64,000 nucleotides of DNA. It comes from Epiperipatus broadwayi (lineage: Eukaryota > Onychophora > Udeonychophora > Euonychophora > Peripatidae). The stretch lies in the NCBI GenBank assembly GCA_028023455.1, contig JAQFVV010012402.1, positions 14,314,483 to 14,378,482 of the forward strand, written 5' to 3'. Positions 1-13,089 of this stretch are shown here, one piece after another (within the stretch, counting starts at the first letter, position 1; each line of letters starts with the position of its first letter). Made by a program: the position numbers and the translations under genes. Under the pieces are notes generated by a model, which did not search any database, was not told the DNA's origin, and saw only the letters and a list, made by a program, of their open reading frames with translations.

Positions 1-1402
1 AATTAAATTACAAAAATGAATATGGTTTAATAAGCATAATATAAAAAGTCATGTAATTCATAAAAAAGTAATTGATAGCAATAAATGTTTAAGAAATTAA
101 ATTCCAAAAAACAATAAAACTATTAAATAGACCACTGAACAAAATAACATTTTGGCACTAATTGCTTTTTGTAATATATAATTCATTATGAATTTGTATT
201 TGGCATCACTGTTAAAGGTTATTTAGTTTTTTGATTCTACTTAATAGTTATTATGTGTTCATTTTTATCTGTATACTTTTTATGAAAGTCAATGTTTTCC
301 CCATAAGCACATAGGTATTTGATTTTAATTTTTTTATGGATTTATTGTTATCAGTTATTTTCTATGAATTATATAGTTTACTTTTTATATTGCACTTATT
401 AAATCATTAATTATATTCATTTCATGGATTGATTTTTGTAAATTCAATTTTTTAAACCTCATCACTAAAATGTTATTTACTTTCGATCCGATTTGATTAA
501 TACAGTTCCTACTATAAAGGATTGCTTTTTTAAAATTTAAATATTGCATTTTCATTAATACATTTTTGGCTGAAAATGTACATTTCATATTTTTATTTTC
601 TTATACATTTTTTATTATATTCATTTCACAGATTGATTTTTATAATTAAAGTATTACTTATATTCATTGAATATTGGTTTGGTTCCTAAATATATTAATT
701 TTATATATTTTTGTTTTTCATATTTACAATTTTCTATGAAAAGTACACAACTTATCAATTATTATTATTATTTTTTGGTCATTGATATTCGTAGATAGCT
801 TTATTCAATGAGTAAATCTCAGATTCATGCATTACCTAACAATCATATCATTTCCTCCTTTGTTTTCTTTTATATTTTTTAAAATTAGCAATGATTAACT
901 TCATTCTTAACTTTTTCTAATTTTGCTAATTGCTCTTTAAAAAAATATGTTTTTTTAAAATACTTTATTTTACTTGAGATTTCTGTTTAGTTGGATCAAA
1001 TTTTGTAACGGATTTTAACCTAGATTTGCTAAATGAACTTTTTTCAAATTTTGTACATGGGTTTGGTATGGATGACAAAAACAGTATTTCAGGATTGTCC
1101 AGCATAACAATACATTGCTAACAATGTTGGAAGACTGCATTTCAACCCACATTCAAATCAGTTCAATAAGTTTTTAGTCTTCTGTAATCAATGGGGCTCT
1201 TATTTTTTAAGAAAATGGTTTTATTAAATATGAGAAGAAATTTTAGATAAGTTTATAGTTATTAAAATAAAAAGATAATGAAAAGAATGAATTTTTAATT
1301 TTTACATCCCCCTATTTATTTGTTGACCAAACAAATCTTAAAATTTTTATGCATATATATTTTTAAACAAAATACCCAAACATTAAAGAATAAAAATTAA
1401 TA
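1..1402. other. AT-rich sequence without a recognised gene
   Basis: No gene, exon or transposon domain is recognisable here. The stretch has poly-A/T runs and scattered short open frames of chance length. It lies 5' of the first visible ZC3H14 exon and may be intergenic or first-intron sequence. Confidence 0.5.
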
Positions 1403-1698
1403 TATATATATAAAATATTTTTTAAGAAATATTTTTATTTAATTTGAGGATTAATATACTAAAAAGCAAAAAAAAAAAACTTCTTGAACTATAATTGTGG
1501 TTGTTATATGCAATTTTAAATAAAAGCATGAATTATTCGTAAATAAACTGTATTACTTGAATTAAATAATTTATGGACAGCCCATGCTTTTATTTAAAGT
1601 TACGTATAACAACCAAAATTGTGATCCAAGAAAAAATTATTTTGAGTTTTAGTCCCTAAATTAAATAAAAGTTTTTCTTAAAAAGGATTTTATATATG
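1403..1698. repeat. Snap-back inverted repeat (MITE-like), about 300 bp
   Basis: The left arm (about 1403-1530) and right arm (about 1583-1698) are inverted copies, diverged but aligned over their whole length. The best-matching inner segment is TTAAATAAAAGCATG at 1516-1530 against CATGCTTTTATTTAA at 1583-1597. The outer ends share TATATAAAAT. The loop is about 50 bp. The structure resembles a fold-back MITE; no target duplication could be separated from the flanking (TA)n. Confidence 0.7.
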
Positions 1699-2090
1699 TA
1701 TTATGTTTTGTTTGTCTGCAACTTTTGCTTTTCTTTAAAAAATCATATAAATAAATATTTTATATTTTCAGATATCATTCGAAGTTTAAAATTTATCTAA
1801 AACAAAAAATATCAGTTCATTTTTTTAATTTATAAAATTAAAACATTTAAACTAAATGAATTTTTAAAACAAATAAATGATTAGATTTTTATATACATAG
1901 TGTATATATATTTCAGGGACAAAGGCTTTATGTATTGAACGGAATGAGTGATTCCATAGAAGAATTCACTAAAAAGTTCAAAAGTTTTAACTAAAATTCA
2001 ATTTTAAAAATTCATTAAAATATGTACATATTCAACCTCACAAAATTGATCCAACAAGTTGCAAATAGAAACATAAAAAAAATAATTCTC

Positions 2091-2640
2091 TAAACTATTT
2101 TGCTAAACACAAAAAAAGAAGAATGAACTATTCAAATTCATTATTTTTTTAATGTAATTTCTGTTGACTTTCAATTTTTTTTACCGATACTTGAATTGTT
2201 TTTATATAAGGCAAATATTGAGGTTGACCATCATATTATTTGTTGATTATAAGAAGTCAAACAATGCTAAAATGTAATTTAAAGTTAAAACTTAAGAATG
2301 TTAAAAGCATTTGGAAGATAAAAATATCTTGATAATGTATTATCTATACTTAAACTAGTCACCATTTGAATAACAAATAAGAGAGGTCCATTTTTTTTTA
2401 AAAACTATTTTGTCAAACATAAAAAAGAACGAATAATCCAAAATTACTCATTATTTTTTGTATGGATTCTGTGTGCTCTATAAATTAATTACTACTCGAA
2501 CTGTTTTTATATAAGGCAAATAATGAGTTTGATCATCATATTATTCACATTATTTGTTGATTATAAGAAGTTTGAACAATGTTTAAATGTAATTAATAGT
2601 TAAAACTTAAGAATGTTAAAAGCATTTAGAAAATAAAATT
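2091..2640. repeat. Tandem direct duplication, about 310-bp period
   Basis: Copy A (about 2091-2330) and copy B (about 2401-2640) share long diverged stretches in the same order: AAACTATTTTG, then TTTTTATATAAGGCAAATA, then TATTTGTTGATTATAAGAAG, then TTAAAACTTAAGAATGTTAA. The offset stays near 310 bp. No coding content is seen. It could be a local duplication or two monomers of a longer repeat. Confidence 0.7.
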
Positions 2641-2783
2641 GTCGATACGAGAGTTCCAGATTTTTCTAGATGTATGTAATATGTTTATATTAGCTATTAT
2701 GTAAAAATTATTGCGGCAAGTAAAATAAGAACATAAAAAAAATATTACGTAGTGTGCTTCTGTTTCTAAAAAAGTCATGCTTT

Positions 2784-3026
2784 ATATATATATAGAAATG
2801 AGATAATATCCATTAACAATTCCTGAGGTAAAGCTAGTTTTTCTCATAATAACTCTTTTTGGGAGTCTTTAAAGCAAAAGGGGCCCCTAACAAAAGAGCT
2901 GTTATGAAAAAAATTTGCTTAGCCTCAAGAGTTATTAATTAGTAGTAATTGATGGTTTCTTAGTAACATCAAAAGTTAAAATGTTTCTCTATTTAATGGA
3001 TATTATCTCTTCATTTCTATATAATA
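2784..3026. repeat. Snap-back inverted repeat (MITE-like), about 240 bp
   Basis: The outer arms are nearly perfect: TATAGAAATGAGATAATATC at about 2791 pairs with GATATTATCTCTTCATTTCT near 2998-3018, and the palindrome runs into ATCCATT/AATGGAT. Inner arms pair less well through TTTCTCATAATAACTCTTTT against AAAAGAGCTGTTATGAAAAA. A GGGGCCCC sequence sits near the centre. It is probably a non-autonomous DNA transposon. Confidence 0.72.
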
Positions 3027-4399
3027 AAATCCATATAAACATTTAATTCACTATATATATATATTAATAACTGGATTATTGTGAATTAATTCAGTGAATA
3101 ATCAATAATTTTTTTATCTTCATTTTTTTAATAGTTTTCTGTTCTTTCATATTTACATATCTATTGTTAGTTTTTCTAATTCCATATAAAATGATAGATG
3201 AAGAATTCATTATATTGATTTGGAAGTAGTTTTTTATTAATTTGATATCATAACCAATCCACATGAATATTTTTGCTTCATAGTAGCAGTGCATCTATTT
3301 GTAGTAATGAGTTTCAACTTATCAATCCATTTGAAACTGTTTTTAGAATTTTTTAGTTTATGAAAATTTATATTTTGACAAATATTTAAAACGTGATAGT
3401 AATAATATTAAAATTTTATAAGTTTGTTATTAAAGCATTTTATGAATATAATTTGTGTTGATATATTTTTGGCAGAGCTGAATAAAAAATAACAGTCTAA
3501 AGTTCATTGAATTACATAAAAATTATTATATTTAGTTTCTTTTTGCAGGGATTGAACTGTCCTATAAAAATATGAAGGAAATAAACTATTATCAATTATT
3601 ATTTACAATGAAATGTTAATTACCATATATATATATTCTGTTTAAAATTATTCAGTTAACAAACATAGAAAATGTCTTTAAAATCTTCATTTAATGTTCC
3701 AAACAAATGAACAATGAAACCAATTAAATATATATATATATGTTAAAAACAGATCCTGTTGAAGTTTTTGGCAGTTTTAGATTTAAAAAATCTTAAGAAT
3801 AAGTATTTAGAATTTTAGACCAATGAATAAATAGAGAAGCTGGATTATTTTTTGTTACAAACAAAAAAGTTCAATAATGTAAAAAAAAAAAAAAGAGTTA
3901 AAAATATTTTATATTTTTATAAAATTGAATAGCACTAAAAAAAAGTTAAGAGAATTATATTAAGAATTTTATCCTGCCTTATCTCTCGATATAATGTATT
4001 AACTTGGAAATAGAAAAGTAAAATATTTTTGCATGAAGAATTGTATAAATAATAAGATTAATGAAGAATAGACTTTACAACTGTTTTGAAAAATATATAT
4101 TTATATGACAACTAGTAGATATAAAAGTAAAAAAAGAACAAACCTAACCAGAAGCTATGTAATGATAATATCTGGTCAAGAAAAGAAAAGATTATGGAAG
4201 ATTAGGAATAAAAAAAATATGAAAGAAAATGATCAAATATTTATAGAGGGCATAAAATTATGATATTTAATATCTTGTTAAAATTATAAAAGAATTTGTG
4301 CTAGAAGAAAATTTTAACCATATTATAAATTGATACAAATAAAATTTAGGAAAAACATTAAAACTTATGTAAGCATATTCTAGAGCTCATATATTTTCT
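3027..4399. other. AT-rich sequence without a recognised gene
   Basis: Only (TA)n runs, for example near 3630 and 3730, and poly-A tracts are seen. No domain or exon is supported. Confidence 0.5.
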
Positions 4400-5760
4400 G
4401 ACCATAATTTAGATATTGCAGAATTAGTTATTTTTTAAGTAAACAAGAAAAAAAAAATACAAGATGGATTACTAGTAATTGTTAGAAAGAAAAATGTACA
4501 ATAAAAATTTTGAAGAATATTAAAATGAAATTACTGTATAGAATATACAGTAGTTATAAGAGAAGTAAAAGAGAAAAAAAATACTTTCATTTATAAAATG
4601 AATAATTTAGTAATAAAACGAAAATTAATTGAAAAGAAAAATCAATAATAACTGTATAAATTGGTTGTGAATATATTGAGAAGGAATAGTAAAGAAAAAA
4701 TAGCTTTTTAATAGATAATAGAATGAAAAAGTTTTTTTGGAAAAACAGGTTAAAAATGAAACATTTATTAGAACAAAGAGTGTTAGAATGTGAATAATGA
4801 AGATAGTTGATTGAAATACAATTTATAGGTGATTTGTACCATCAAAATATAAAATCATCACCTGCATTAATTGAATGAACAAGTGAAATAGATGATTGAA
4901 TATAATCAGGGGTGGCCAACTTTTGTGGTCATAAGATCTATTTATTATTATGTGTTGCAATTGACTTGTTGTCATAGGCGTAATCTAAATGGAGGGAGGT
5001 GTGAAATACATATCTTTATATATCTACCTAGTAAAAAAAATAATTATTTAACGGGCCAAAAAACTCATGTCGGGGGGGGGGATTAAAGCAACATGAGTAA
5101 TTATTAACAATATTTATTAATTCAAATTAGCTATATTAAATCAAGATTTAAAATATTATTTTCACTAATGATACGGCTTAGTGGACTTCACCATTGGAAA
5201 AAAAATGTAGAACAAAAAATAACAAAAAAACTTGAAAATCTTCACTTAATTTGTTTCACTTGTTACCGTCAGCTCCTGCCAGATTGGCCTCACGATCGAC
5301 CAAAAATGACTTTGTGATCGACCGGTTGATCACAATCGACTTGTTGCACACCCCTGGAATAGATCATAAAATAATGGAATAATTTACAAAATACATGAAG
5401 CATTAAGAAAACATTTTGCTTCAAAATCGTAATCAAGTTTAAAAATGACAAAGTATTAATTCCTTGTAATAATATTTGTAGTTAATAAAAGTGACTATTA
5501 GATATTCTTTCTAATGTAGTACCTTAAAAAGGAGCTTTGGAAAAATGTTTGGATTTAAAGTCAAGGGACAATATATATAATGCATTGAAATATAAAGATT
5601 ATTGTAGAAAGGCATTTGAAAGAGATTTTAATATTTGTTTTGTAGATCTGGAAAAGGCATTTGACAGAATGAATAGAATTGCTTTTCAGTAATTTTGAAA
5701 ACTGATAGAAGGGAAAGATGAATTTAGAATATTGTTAATACAAAAACTAATTTCCGATCT
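4400..5760 (+). mobile_element. Decayed RTE-like LINE fragment (RT region), split by a hAT insert
   Basis: The clearest part is at 5610-5700, which reads FNICFVDLEKAFDRMNR after KAFERD. This is the LINE reverse transcriptase motif (FVDLEKAFD) that carries the first catalytic Asp. Upstream at about 4450-4560, a weak TRWITS..RKK pattern resembles the linker between endonuclease and RT. Stops and frame changes interrupt it throughout. The region 4907-5356 is a separate insertion. This is a dead remnant; the RTE-type assignment is by resemblance. Confidence 0.6.
4907..5356. mobile_element. Non-autonomous hAT element (450 bp) with CAGGGGTG termini
   Basis: The 5' end reads CAGGGGTGGCCAAC. The reverse complement of the 3' end reads CAGGGGTGTGCAAC, so 12 of 14 positions match, typical of hAT terminal inverted repeats. 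Flanks GAATATAAT (left) and GAATAGAT (right) look like an 8-bp target duplication that has since diverged. The 3' interior carries repeated GATCGAC motifs (near 5295, 5318 and 5336), perhaps transposase-binding repeats. It has a G10 run near 5072 and no coding capacity. Confidence 0.75.
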
Positions 5761-7569
5761 ATTCTAGTTTAATGAATTTTTGGTTTTCAGTAATTCATCT
5801 AATACTTTAATTTTATAGCTGAAAATTTAAATTTTATTATTCATAGTTTTGAATATGTGTATGTAAATAAGTGTTTTAGAATGTATAAATAAAACTGTTT
5901 AAAATGTATATATATTTTCATTATACTAATCAAAAATAAAATTTGCCACATTGATTACCCCCCTCCCCCCAGATTTGAAAAACGTATTATTTATTAACTT
6001 TATTCAATGATTTTTTTTTTTCATTTTTCCAACATGTAATCTTTTTTAAAAATCAAAATTCTTTGAAACACTTAAAGGTTCTTTAATGAGTCAGCTTATT
6101 TTGTGATTTCTCTCTCCTAAATTCAACAATTAGATGTAATCAATTTTCTGATCTTCAAAATTGTTTAATAAAAAGCACCTATGATGCTTATGACAATTAG
6201 ACATTAACTAACAAATATTTACTGAACTGTTTTTTTTTTTTTAAATATTAATTTAATTATGTACTGTGATCATTACTTTTTAATGCTAAATTTTAAAATA
6301 TTGCATAAATAATAAATTAATATATATTTTTTTTCAAATAATAAAAGTTTGCAATTTATTTGTGTAGAAATTTTAACAATCTGCACAGTTAAAGAGTGGA
6401 AAAACTGATTTGAAAAGATGAAATCTTATTACTAAAATAAATTAATTATAATAAAAGGATATCCAACACATATATGTAATTATATCTCTAGAATAATTGT
6501 AAACATACTGTGCTAACATAGTCAACCAAATTCATTTACATAATATGCATTATAAAATCTGGTAAATAGTGCTATTATAATTAAAAATTGATGTAACAGT
6601 ATGGCTATTGAAACAGAATGTGAGGTTGATCCTGGTAATCAGCCATTTGGAAAATCAATGAGTTGGATTTATCCCTAGCTAAACCATATGACTCAAATCG
6701 TATAAACTAAAAGTTAAAAAAGCTTTGCAATATCAAATTTACCTAATGAATAAAACTATTATAATATTAATAAATTATAAAATTATTTGCTGTTCTTGTA
6801 TGTTTTCCAGCTACAGCTGATCTACCACAATTGTCAGAGTATCAAGGGATAAGAAAAAATGACTTTGTTGCGATTAGTTAAAGAAGCATAAGGTTAAATT
6901 GGTCAGAAAATCAGATTTAATATTTTAACCATAAACAAAAATTTCTGAAAAGGACTTAGCATTTCTGGGAAAAAGTATATTCTCTGGAAGAATTTAATCA
7001 AAGATGACTGGAAATTAATCATGTATTTAGATAAAGTTTTTTGTAAAAATAAATCACATATTTAAAACCAATCTTTGTTACTTATAAATATTATAAGCAA
7101 TGTATGGGTCTGCAATTAGATTTAAGCAAATGGCCATCTCAGTAATAACCTTCTTCTGCCCAGAATCTCTGTGAATATAGCAAAGATACCATTTCATTAT
7201 ATTAGAAGTCTGTGGTTTGAGATATTAGTGCCCATGTGTTGGATTACTGATGGAGTCTTGTAGTGGCACCTACTCTACAATTACTCTGGCATCTTTAATG
7301 CTATCAAAATCTGATTAAAGTCTACCACTACAGAAAGTTTTTTTAGAGATAAATAAGACTAGTCAGTCACTAAACTGGATCTAGCTCAAACTGTTATCAC
7401 AAAACAGGTTAAAAACCATGTAACAGTGCCTCCCCCTCATCCAATATGCAAAGATGTAATGAAAACCACTGTGAAAGCAAGGTCCTTACTTAGATATATG
7501 CGCCTTCATATTAGGCATATAGAAACAATTTGCTTCATACAAAAAGAGAGAACAATCTGGACAAAATGA
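5761..7569. other. AT-rich sequence without a recognised gene
   Basis: Nothing is identified with confidence. A C-rich tract (CCCCCCTCCCCCC) lies near 5957. The slightly GC-richer segment 7100-7500 may be upstream Gypsy polyprotein sequence, but I could not align it. Confidence 0.4.
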
Positions 7570-7704
7570 GCCCACATTGGCCAAACTGATCCTTTCAGGG
7601 ATAAAATATTTCTGATAATAATAAATGCATTTTCTTGCCAGTTGGAATTATCTCATGTCATTGTTGAAGCATTAAGATAACTATTTGCATTCAATGCTTA
7701 TCTA
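7570..7704 (+). pseudogene. Possible Gypsy-type integrase core remnant
   Basis: Frame 7570 reads AHIGQTDPFRDKIFLIIINA, then FSCQLEL and, after about ten residues, LFAFNA with one stop. This resembles the integrase block HIDFAGPF.GK.FLVIVDAFSKW.EV...LR.IFA of Ty3/Gypsy elements. The first catalytic Asp of HID is replaced by Gly here, and the frame is broken on both sides. The match is short, so the call is tentative; no LTRs were tied to it. Confidence 0.4.
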
Positions 7705-8854
7705 AAGCAAGAGAACCTTGAGAGAAACAGATTACAATAGTACTGAAGGTAAAAAGAACCATTAAAACAAGTACAGTATGCAACTGAAATACCAATCTTG
7801 CCAGTATGTAGCATATTATCCTAAGTTCGCTTATGGATAAAATCTTAATTGAATTGTTCTTGAACCATATGAAGAATAATCCTATCTTCTCTCAGACAAG
7901 AACACCAAGAAGTGAGGAAAAATCAAATAGTAAATAAGCTTGTTTTAGGCATTAAAGTTCTGTATCAATTCTAGAATGGGAATACTAAATGAGTTTTTAT
8001 TTTATGAGGAAAGGAATTTTCATTGAAAACTAGTGAGGAAAAATTATCATGGGTAGAATGATGAATATATGACATCTTATAAAAAAAAACCTCATTAACT
8101 TAGCAGAAGAGTTGATAACGGAAGCAATAATGCAGACACTGCTATAGAAATTGTGATCCCAACAGCAGGAACATCCAAAAGAAATATCACTTAAGAATCT
8201 GACCTCATTTAAGATATCTCTAAAGTTTGACAAACTGGATAGGCTAAGGGAAGGAATTGAAGTAATTGACTCGACAAGCCAATCTGTAATTGGCTGGAAA
8301 TTATACCTTCATCAAATCTGATTATGGAAGAAACAATGTCTCCAATGGAATAATGGAAAATAAAGTAAAATTAACATTATGAAAATAGATGAGTGATAGA
8401 AGTTTGATTATGGTAATAAAGCAGCAGGAAATCTTTCATAGATTGTTATTTTTAAGTTCTAAAAAGCTAAAAAACAAGATGTATCATATCTCCAGAAGAA
8501 TGAAAACAGCACATTGCTGGTAATCAAACTTATTTACTTAGATTATAAAACAATGCAGCAATAAATGTCTTACAGAAATAAACAATAAACATTTAAGAAA
8601 CAAATCCTTAATACAGTATCTGGAAGCACTTTGCAAAACAATGAGTTTGTCCTTCTGCCAGTAACTTCAGTTGCAACCTAAATCCATTTTGAGGTATCTT
8701 GTAAATAAAAAAAATAAACTCTTGTTGATCAAGCAGACTAATGAACCTAAACTGGTATGCAACATTATAATAGATTTTTATATTAATCTCCCAGTATTTT
8801 AAAATTAGTATACAGAATGGAAAAAAAAAAGTAATAATTAAAGAGTAAGTAATA

Positions 8855-9105
8855 TTCACAGTTTATTTATAAGTAGATTGTAAGATTGTGGTTATCTCTG
8901 GTTTTGATTATTAATATGAATATATTATAATCTCCATCCTAAGTTACACACTTTCTAGAATTTGAAGATTTCATGCTTGATTAGAACCATCAAATTTTTT
9001 AATTCATCATTTTTTATAAGTTCATAGAATCACATTATTAATCAAAACCAAATATATCCACAGTCTTACAATCTGCTTTTAAATGAATTGTGAATAAATC
9101 AGGTA
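8855..9105. repeat. Snap-back inverted repeat, about 250 bp
   Basis: The left arm, GTAGATTGTAAGATTGTGG then GGTTTTGATTATTAATATG, has an inverted copy at about 9020-9080 (CATTATTAATCAAAACC, then CCACAGTCTTACAATCTGC). An outer extension pairs TTCACAGTTTATTTATAA with sequence to about 9105. It lies 60 bp from the hAT element that follows. It is probably a MITE. Confidence 0.7.
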
Positions 9106-9164
9106 TTCTTAAATTTTCTGTTCTTGTAAATTCTTGGAATTGTCAATTCATCATTTATCTAATG

Positions 9165-11629
9165 CTGACATGCAGCCCTCGACATGATTTTTCATGACCT
9201 GCAGCTATGATTCCATGCAATAAAATGAAAACATTACGATGTGTTGCAAACAATAAATTAATTTTAAAAAACTTTTTAAAAAACAAACTTTTATATTTAA
9301 TTACATGAACTAAAATATATACAATAAATTATTAGCTACATCCACAGCTAATTTATAATTCTCGGTTACACACATAACTAAATATTTTTGACGGCGCGCT
9401 TTTATGATGATGAAGCATTTGAGATATGATGAACACCAAAGCTGGCAACATTAATAATGTGCTGATGTGCTTCCAAGAACGTAAATACATTCTAGCAAAA
9501 CTTTAGTCAGCTATTCGCGTCACCAATGTAGCAATCTTATCTGCAGATCATGGATTTTTCTTAAAATTGTAACAAAAGGCAGTTGCACTAGTTTCTTTGT
9601 CCCAATCGGTGTGTTAAAAATTTGTGGGTTGTGTTCTTTTATAACTCATTCAAAAAATGTAAGTAAATGTAGTTGCAATTTTTTTAATTTTTAAAATTTA
9701 AATCTAAAGCCCTATTTTTATTACAGAAAATGCCACTTCCAATGCTAAATAAAAAATACAAGATTGATGACGAGGGAAGACAATTTAAATAAAAGTGGGA
9801 ACTGAATTCTTTTTGTGTGGAAATGAACAATAAGATTATGTGCTTAATTTGCAAAGAAACAATTAGTGTCACTAAAAAATACAACATTAAGTGACATTAT
9901 AGCACTAATCACGAAGACAAATGTTCATGCTTTGAAGCAAAAATAAGAAAAGAAAAATTAAAAACAATGAAGAATTTATTAAGTAGCCAGTAAGGAGTGC
10001 TTACAAAATTCATGAAAAGTAATGAATCAGTAACAAGAGCTAGTTACGAAATAAGCTATTTATTAACAAAACATTCAAAATCATTCACCGATGGTTCTTT
10101 AATCAAGAAATGTATGATAAAGCTGCCAAATTTGTCTGTCCAGAAAAGGTACAGGCATTTTGAGATATCTCATCATCAAGAAAATATGGTGGCAGATAGA
10201 ATTATTGAAATGGCAGATGACATCACTTTGCAACTACAGGAAATATCTACCAAAATCATCAATTGCGATTGATGAAAGCACAGATATGAGATGTTGCACA
10301 AGTTTTTTTTTTTTTTTTGTGGTTTTGATAATAACATGATGATCACTGAAGAATTGTTGGAATTCATCCCTCTTCATGGAATAACAACTGGTGAAGAAAT
10401 TTTTGATGTCATATGGAGCATTTTAGAAAAATTTAACTTTGACAAGCTTGTTTCTGTGACAACTGATGGTGCTAAGATAATGAAACTAAAGGTTTTGTTT
10501 CACGACTGACAAAGAAATTACAAGATGTGTATCCAGATGAACTGAAAATCAAAGCTTTTCATTGCCTCATTCACCAACAAGTTCTCTGTTTAAAATTATT
10601 AAAAATGGACAAGTATTTAAAACAGTTACAAAGGTAGTCAACTTTATTTGATCGAGAGCACTTAACCATCGCCAATTTACTACCTTCCTTAAAGATTTAG
10701 AATCCGAATCCAAAGATCTTGTCCTGCCATAATGTCATAAAGAGCTTCTATCTGCTTTTGGAGGAAATAGCATTATTTTTTGAAATGAAAGACGAAAACA
10801 ATGAAAATATATTGTAAAAAATCCATTATGGGTACAAGACCTGGCATTTTTTACAGATATTACAGGCTATCTGAATAAGCTTAATATTACATTGCAAGGC
10901 AAAGACCAATTAATCATGAACATGTACGATGCAGTTGCAAGCTTTGTACAAAAACTGAATTTGTTTAAAAATCATTTGCAAAAGAACATTTTGATATATT
11001 TTCCTATGTGTGAGCAGTTAAAAGCACAAAATCAATGTTTCTCATTTTCACAATACTCTGCAAAAATTGGAAAAAAAAAAAAACGAATTCGATAAACATT
11101 TTGATGATTTCAAGGAGTTAAAAGAATTTTTTTTTTCTTTTCAATGGACCTTTTGCATTTTGAAGTTGAAAAAGCTCTGACTTCGATACAACTGGAATTA
11201 ATTGATTTCCAGAATGATTCAATTTTAAAAAACAAATATCAAGAAGTAGGAACACCCAAAATATATTTCTATTTAGTTTACAAATCAAAATTAATTGATA
11301 AACATCTATCGCCATAATGAAATTGTTTGTTCTCAGTCTTTGAATCCAGATATTGGAAAACTAGTAGAAGAAAAGCACTGGCAAGTTTCCAGTAAAAACA
11401 ATAAATTGTAGTTTTATAAATATGTAATGAAGTAAAATAAATGTTTAAATAAAAGCAATACTATATCAATTGTATTCACTAAACTATATAATATGCTTTA
11501 ATTATCCCACCTATATTCCTGCATTCTCACTTCAAAATAAAATTTTAAGAAAATTTGTGTGATGTTGCCTGCGAGAATCTTACCAGTCACATTAAATGGC
11601 CCATTGTTTGAATGAGTTTGACACGCCTG
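9165..11629 (+). mobile_element. Degenerate autonomous hAT transposon (BED/ZBED5-like transposase)
   Basis: The element is bounded by an exact 8-bp target duplication, ATCTAATG (9157-9164 and 11630-11637). The 3' end, read in reverse, is CAGGCGTGTCAAACTCATTC, a typical hAT terminus; the 5' end CTGACATGCAGCCC is diverged. Inside is a transposase of the family related to ZBED5/GTF2IRD2. A BED-finger pattern (CLIC, then H..TNH) lies at 9850-9920, NESVTRASYEIS at about 10020, the catalytic-region signature DESTDM at 10270-10290, TTGEEIFDV and KLVSVTTDGA at 10385-10470, and HCLIHQ near 10560. Stops at 9790, 9892 and 9990 plus several frameshifts make it inactive. The C-terminal dimerisation region seems lost. 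Confidence 0.88.
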
Positions 11630-11637
11630 ATCTAATG

Positions 11638-13046
11638 TATTGAGATTCTTAATTCAAAATAACCTAATATCTGCAGAAAAAATCTTCCTAATTCATCCAA
11701 AGTTTGTATTTTATATTCCTAATGTTAAATTTATTACATTCTTTTATTAAAAATTTTTATTTCTCTTTGTACTAAATTAGTATATAACAGGAAGTTTATA
11801 TCCATTAGTTTAAAAGGAATTTATCATTTCATTCTATATCCAATTTTTATTTGCAGAGAATGGTTAGTGAAATATTTAGATTGATAAATGCATTTCCATC
11901 TATTCAAACTTTTATTGTCATCACATCAATTGATACATTATTAGCAATGACAATATATATATATATTAAAGATACAATAAACTACATAACTAAATTCATG
12001 CAACCACTGTTAACCATTTTTCCAAAAACATTTTAATCATTAGTGATTACCAATATTTTTTTATTTCTAGCCCAATATTAAAATTAAAAAGCAATGGAAT
12101 AAAATTTTTATTTTCAAAATTCAAATAATATAATGAATTCCGAATAAATATATCACAGATTACGTAAAAGAAAACCAAATTAATTAATAATCTATGTGCA
12201 TTTTCTAACATTTTTCAATTTATTTTATATATATATCTCAGTGTCCTGGTTATTAATAAATAATACAGAATCTAAAACACACTTCTTTCTATACTAACAA
12301 TAATAAATCTATCATTCAAAAATTCAAGTGAAATATTTGGATTTTCTCTTCAAAATAATTGTAAAATGCTTTATCTACTAATTCTTTTTCTCTCTAATAA
12401 AATTAATTCTTTTTAGAGAGGAAGAAACTTTTGGAATATTTTTTATTTCATTTTCCTTGCAAGTTTATGGATTTCTAATTTGTTCTTAAACTTATTTCAG
12501 AAGTTATTTCCTTAACTTTTTTAAAGAAATTTTATTTTTAATCAGACATCTTGAAAATTACATTCATTTTTTTTTTAAAAAATAAAATCATGTTTATGCA
12601 CCTGCTAATATTTTTACAGTTATATGGAGTTTTATTATTATATTTGTATGACTATAATTATAAGAATTATTAAATTTTGTCGGAATTGCGATAGGTTGTT
12701 ATTTATATATACCTATGTATATAAAATCTGTTAGTTAATATAAATTAACCTATATTTATATAACATTATTACATTATCAAATGAATTATTGATTTTGTTA
12801 TCTCTTTTTTTTTTTTAGATAACTATCCTATTTTTAACAATTTTTTTTGGCCTTTTTTTTTCATATTACTTTTATTACAACCATAAAATTTATCTTTAAA
12901 ATAATTTTTTTTTATTGAATTTTTTAAGCATACATACTTTTAAGGTAGCTTTCATTTTAATAAATTACATATGAGCAAAACATTTTCTAATATATGGGTT
13001 TTTTTTTTAAATTAATTATTTTTTATTTTTTTGTGTATTTATTTAG
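11638..13046. other. AT-rich sequence before the first visible ZC3H14 exon
   Basis: No domain or convincing exon is visible. It presumably belongs to the first intron of the ZC3H14 homologue. Poly-T runs increase towards the acceptor at 13046. Confidence 0.5.
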
Positions 13047-13089
13047 ACAGCCATTAAAAGTAAATTAATGGATTTAGGAGCTTATGTTG
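13047..13089 (+). CDS. ZC3H14: ZC3H14 homologue exon, start of Nab2-type N domain
   Basis: This 43-bp exon follows an acceptor ending in TTTAG and precedes donor GTAAGT. It reads TAIKSKLMDLGAYV plus one base and matches SAIKGKLQELGAYV at the start of human ZC3H14 exon 2. A second AG four bases downstream would put the exon out of frame, so I chose 13047. Phase 0 at its start fits a first exon encoding about 12 residues, which I could not locate upstream. Confidence 0.78.
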
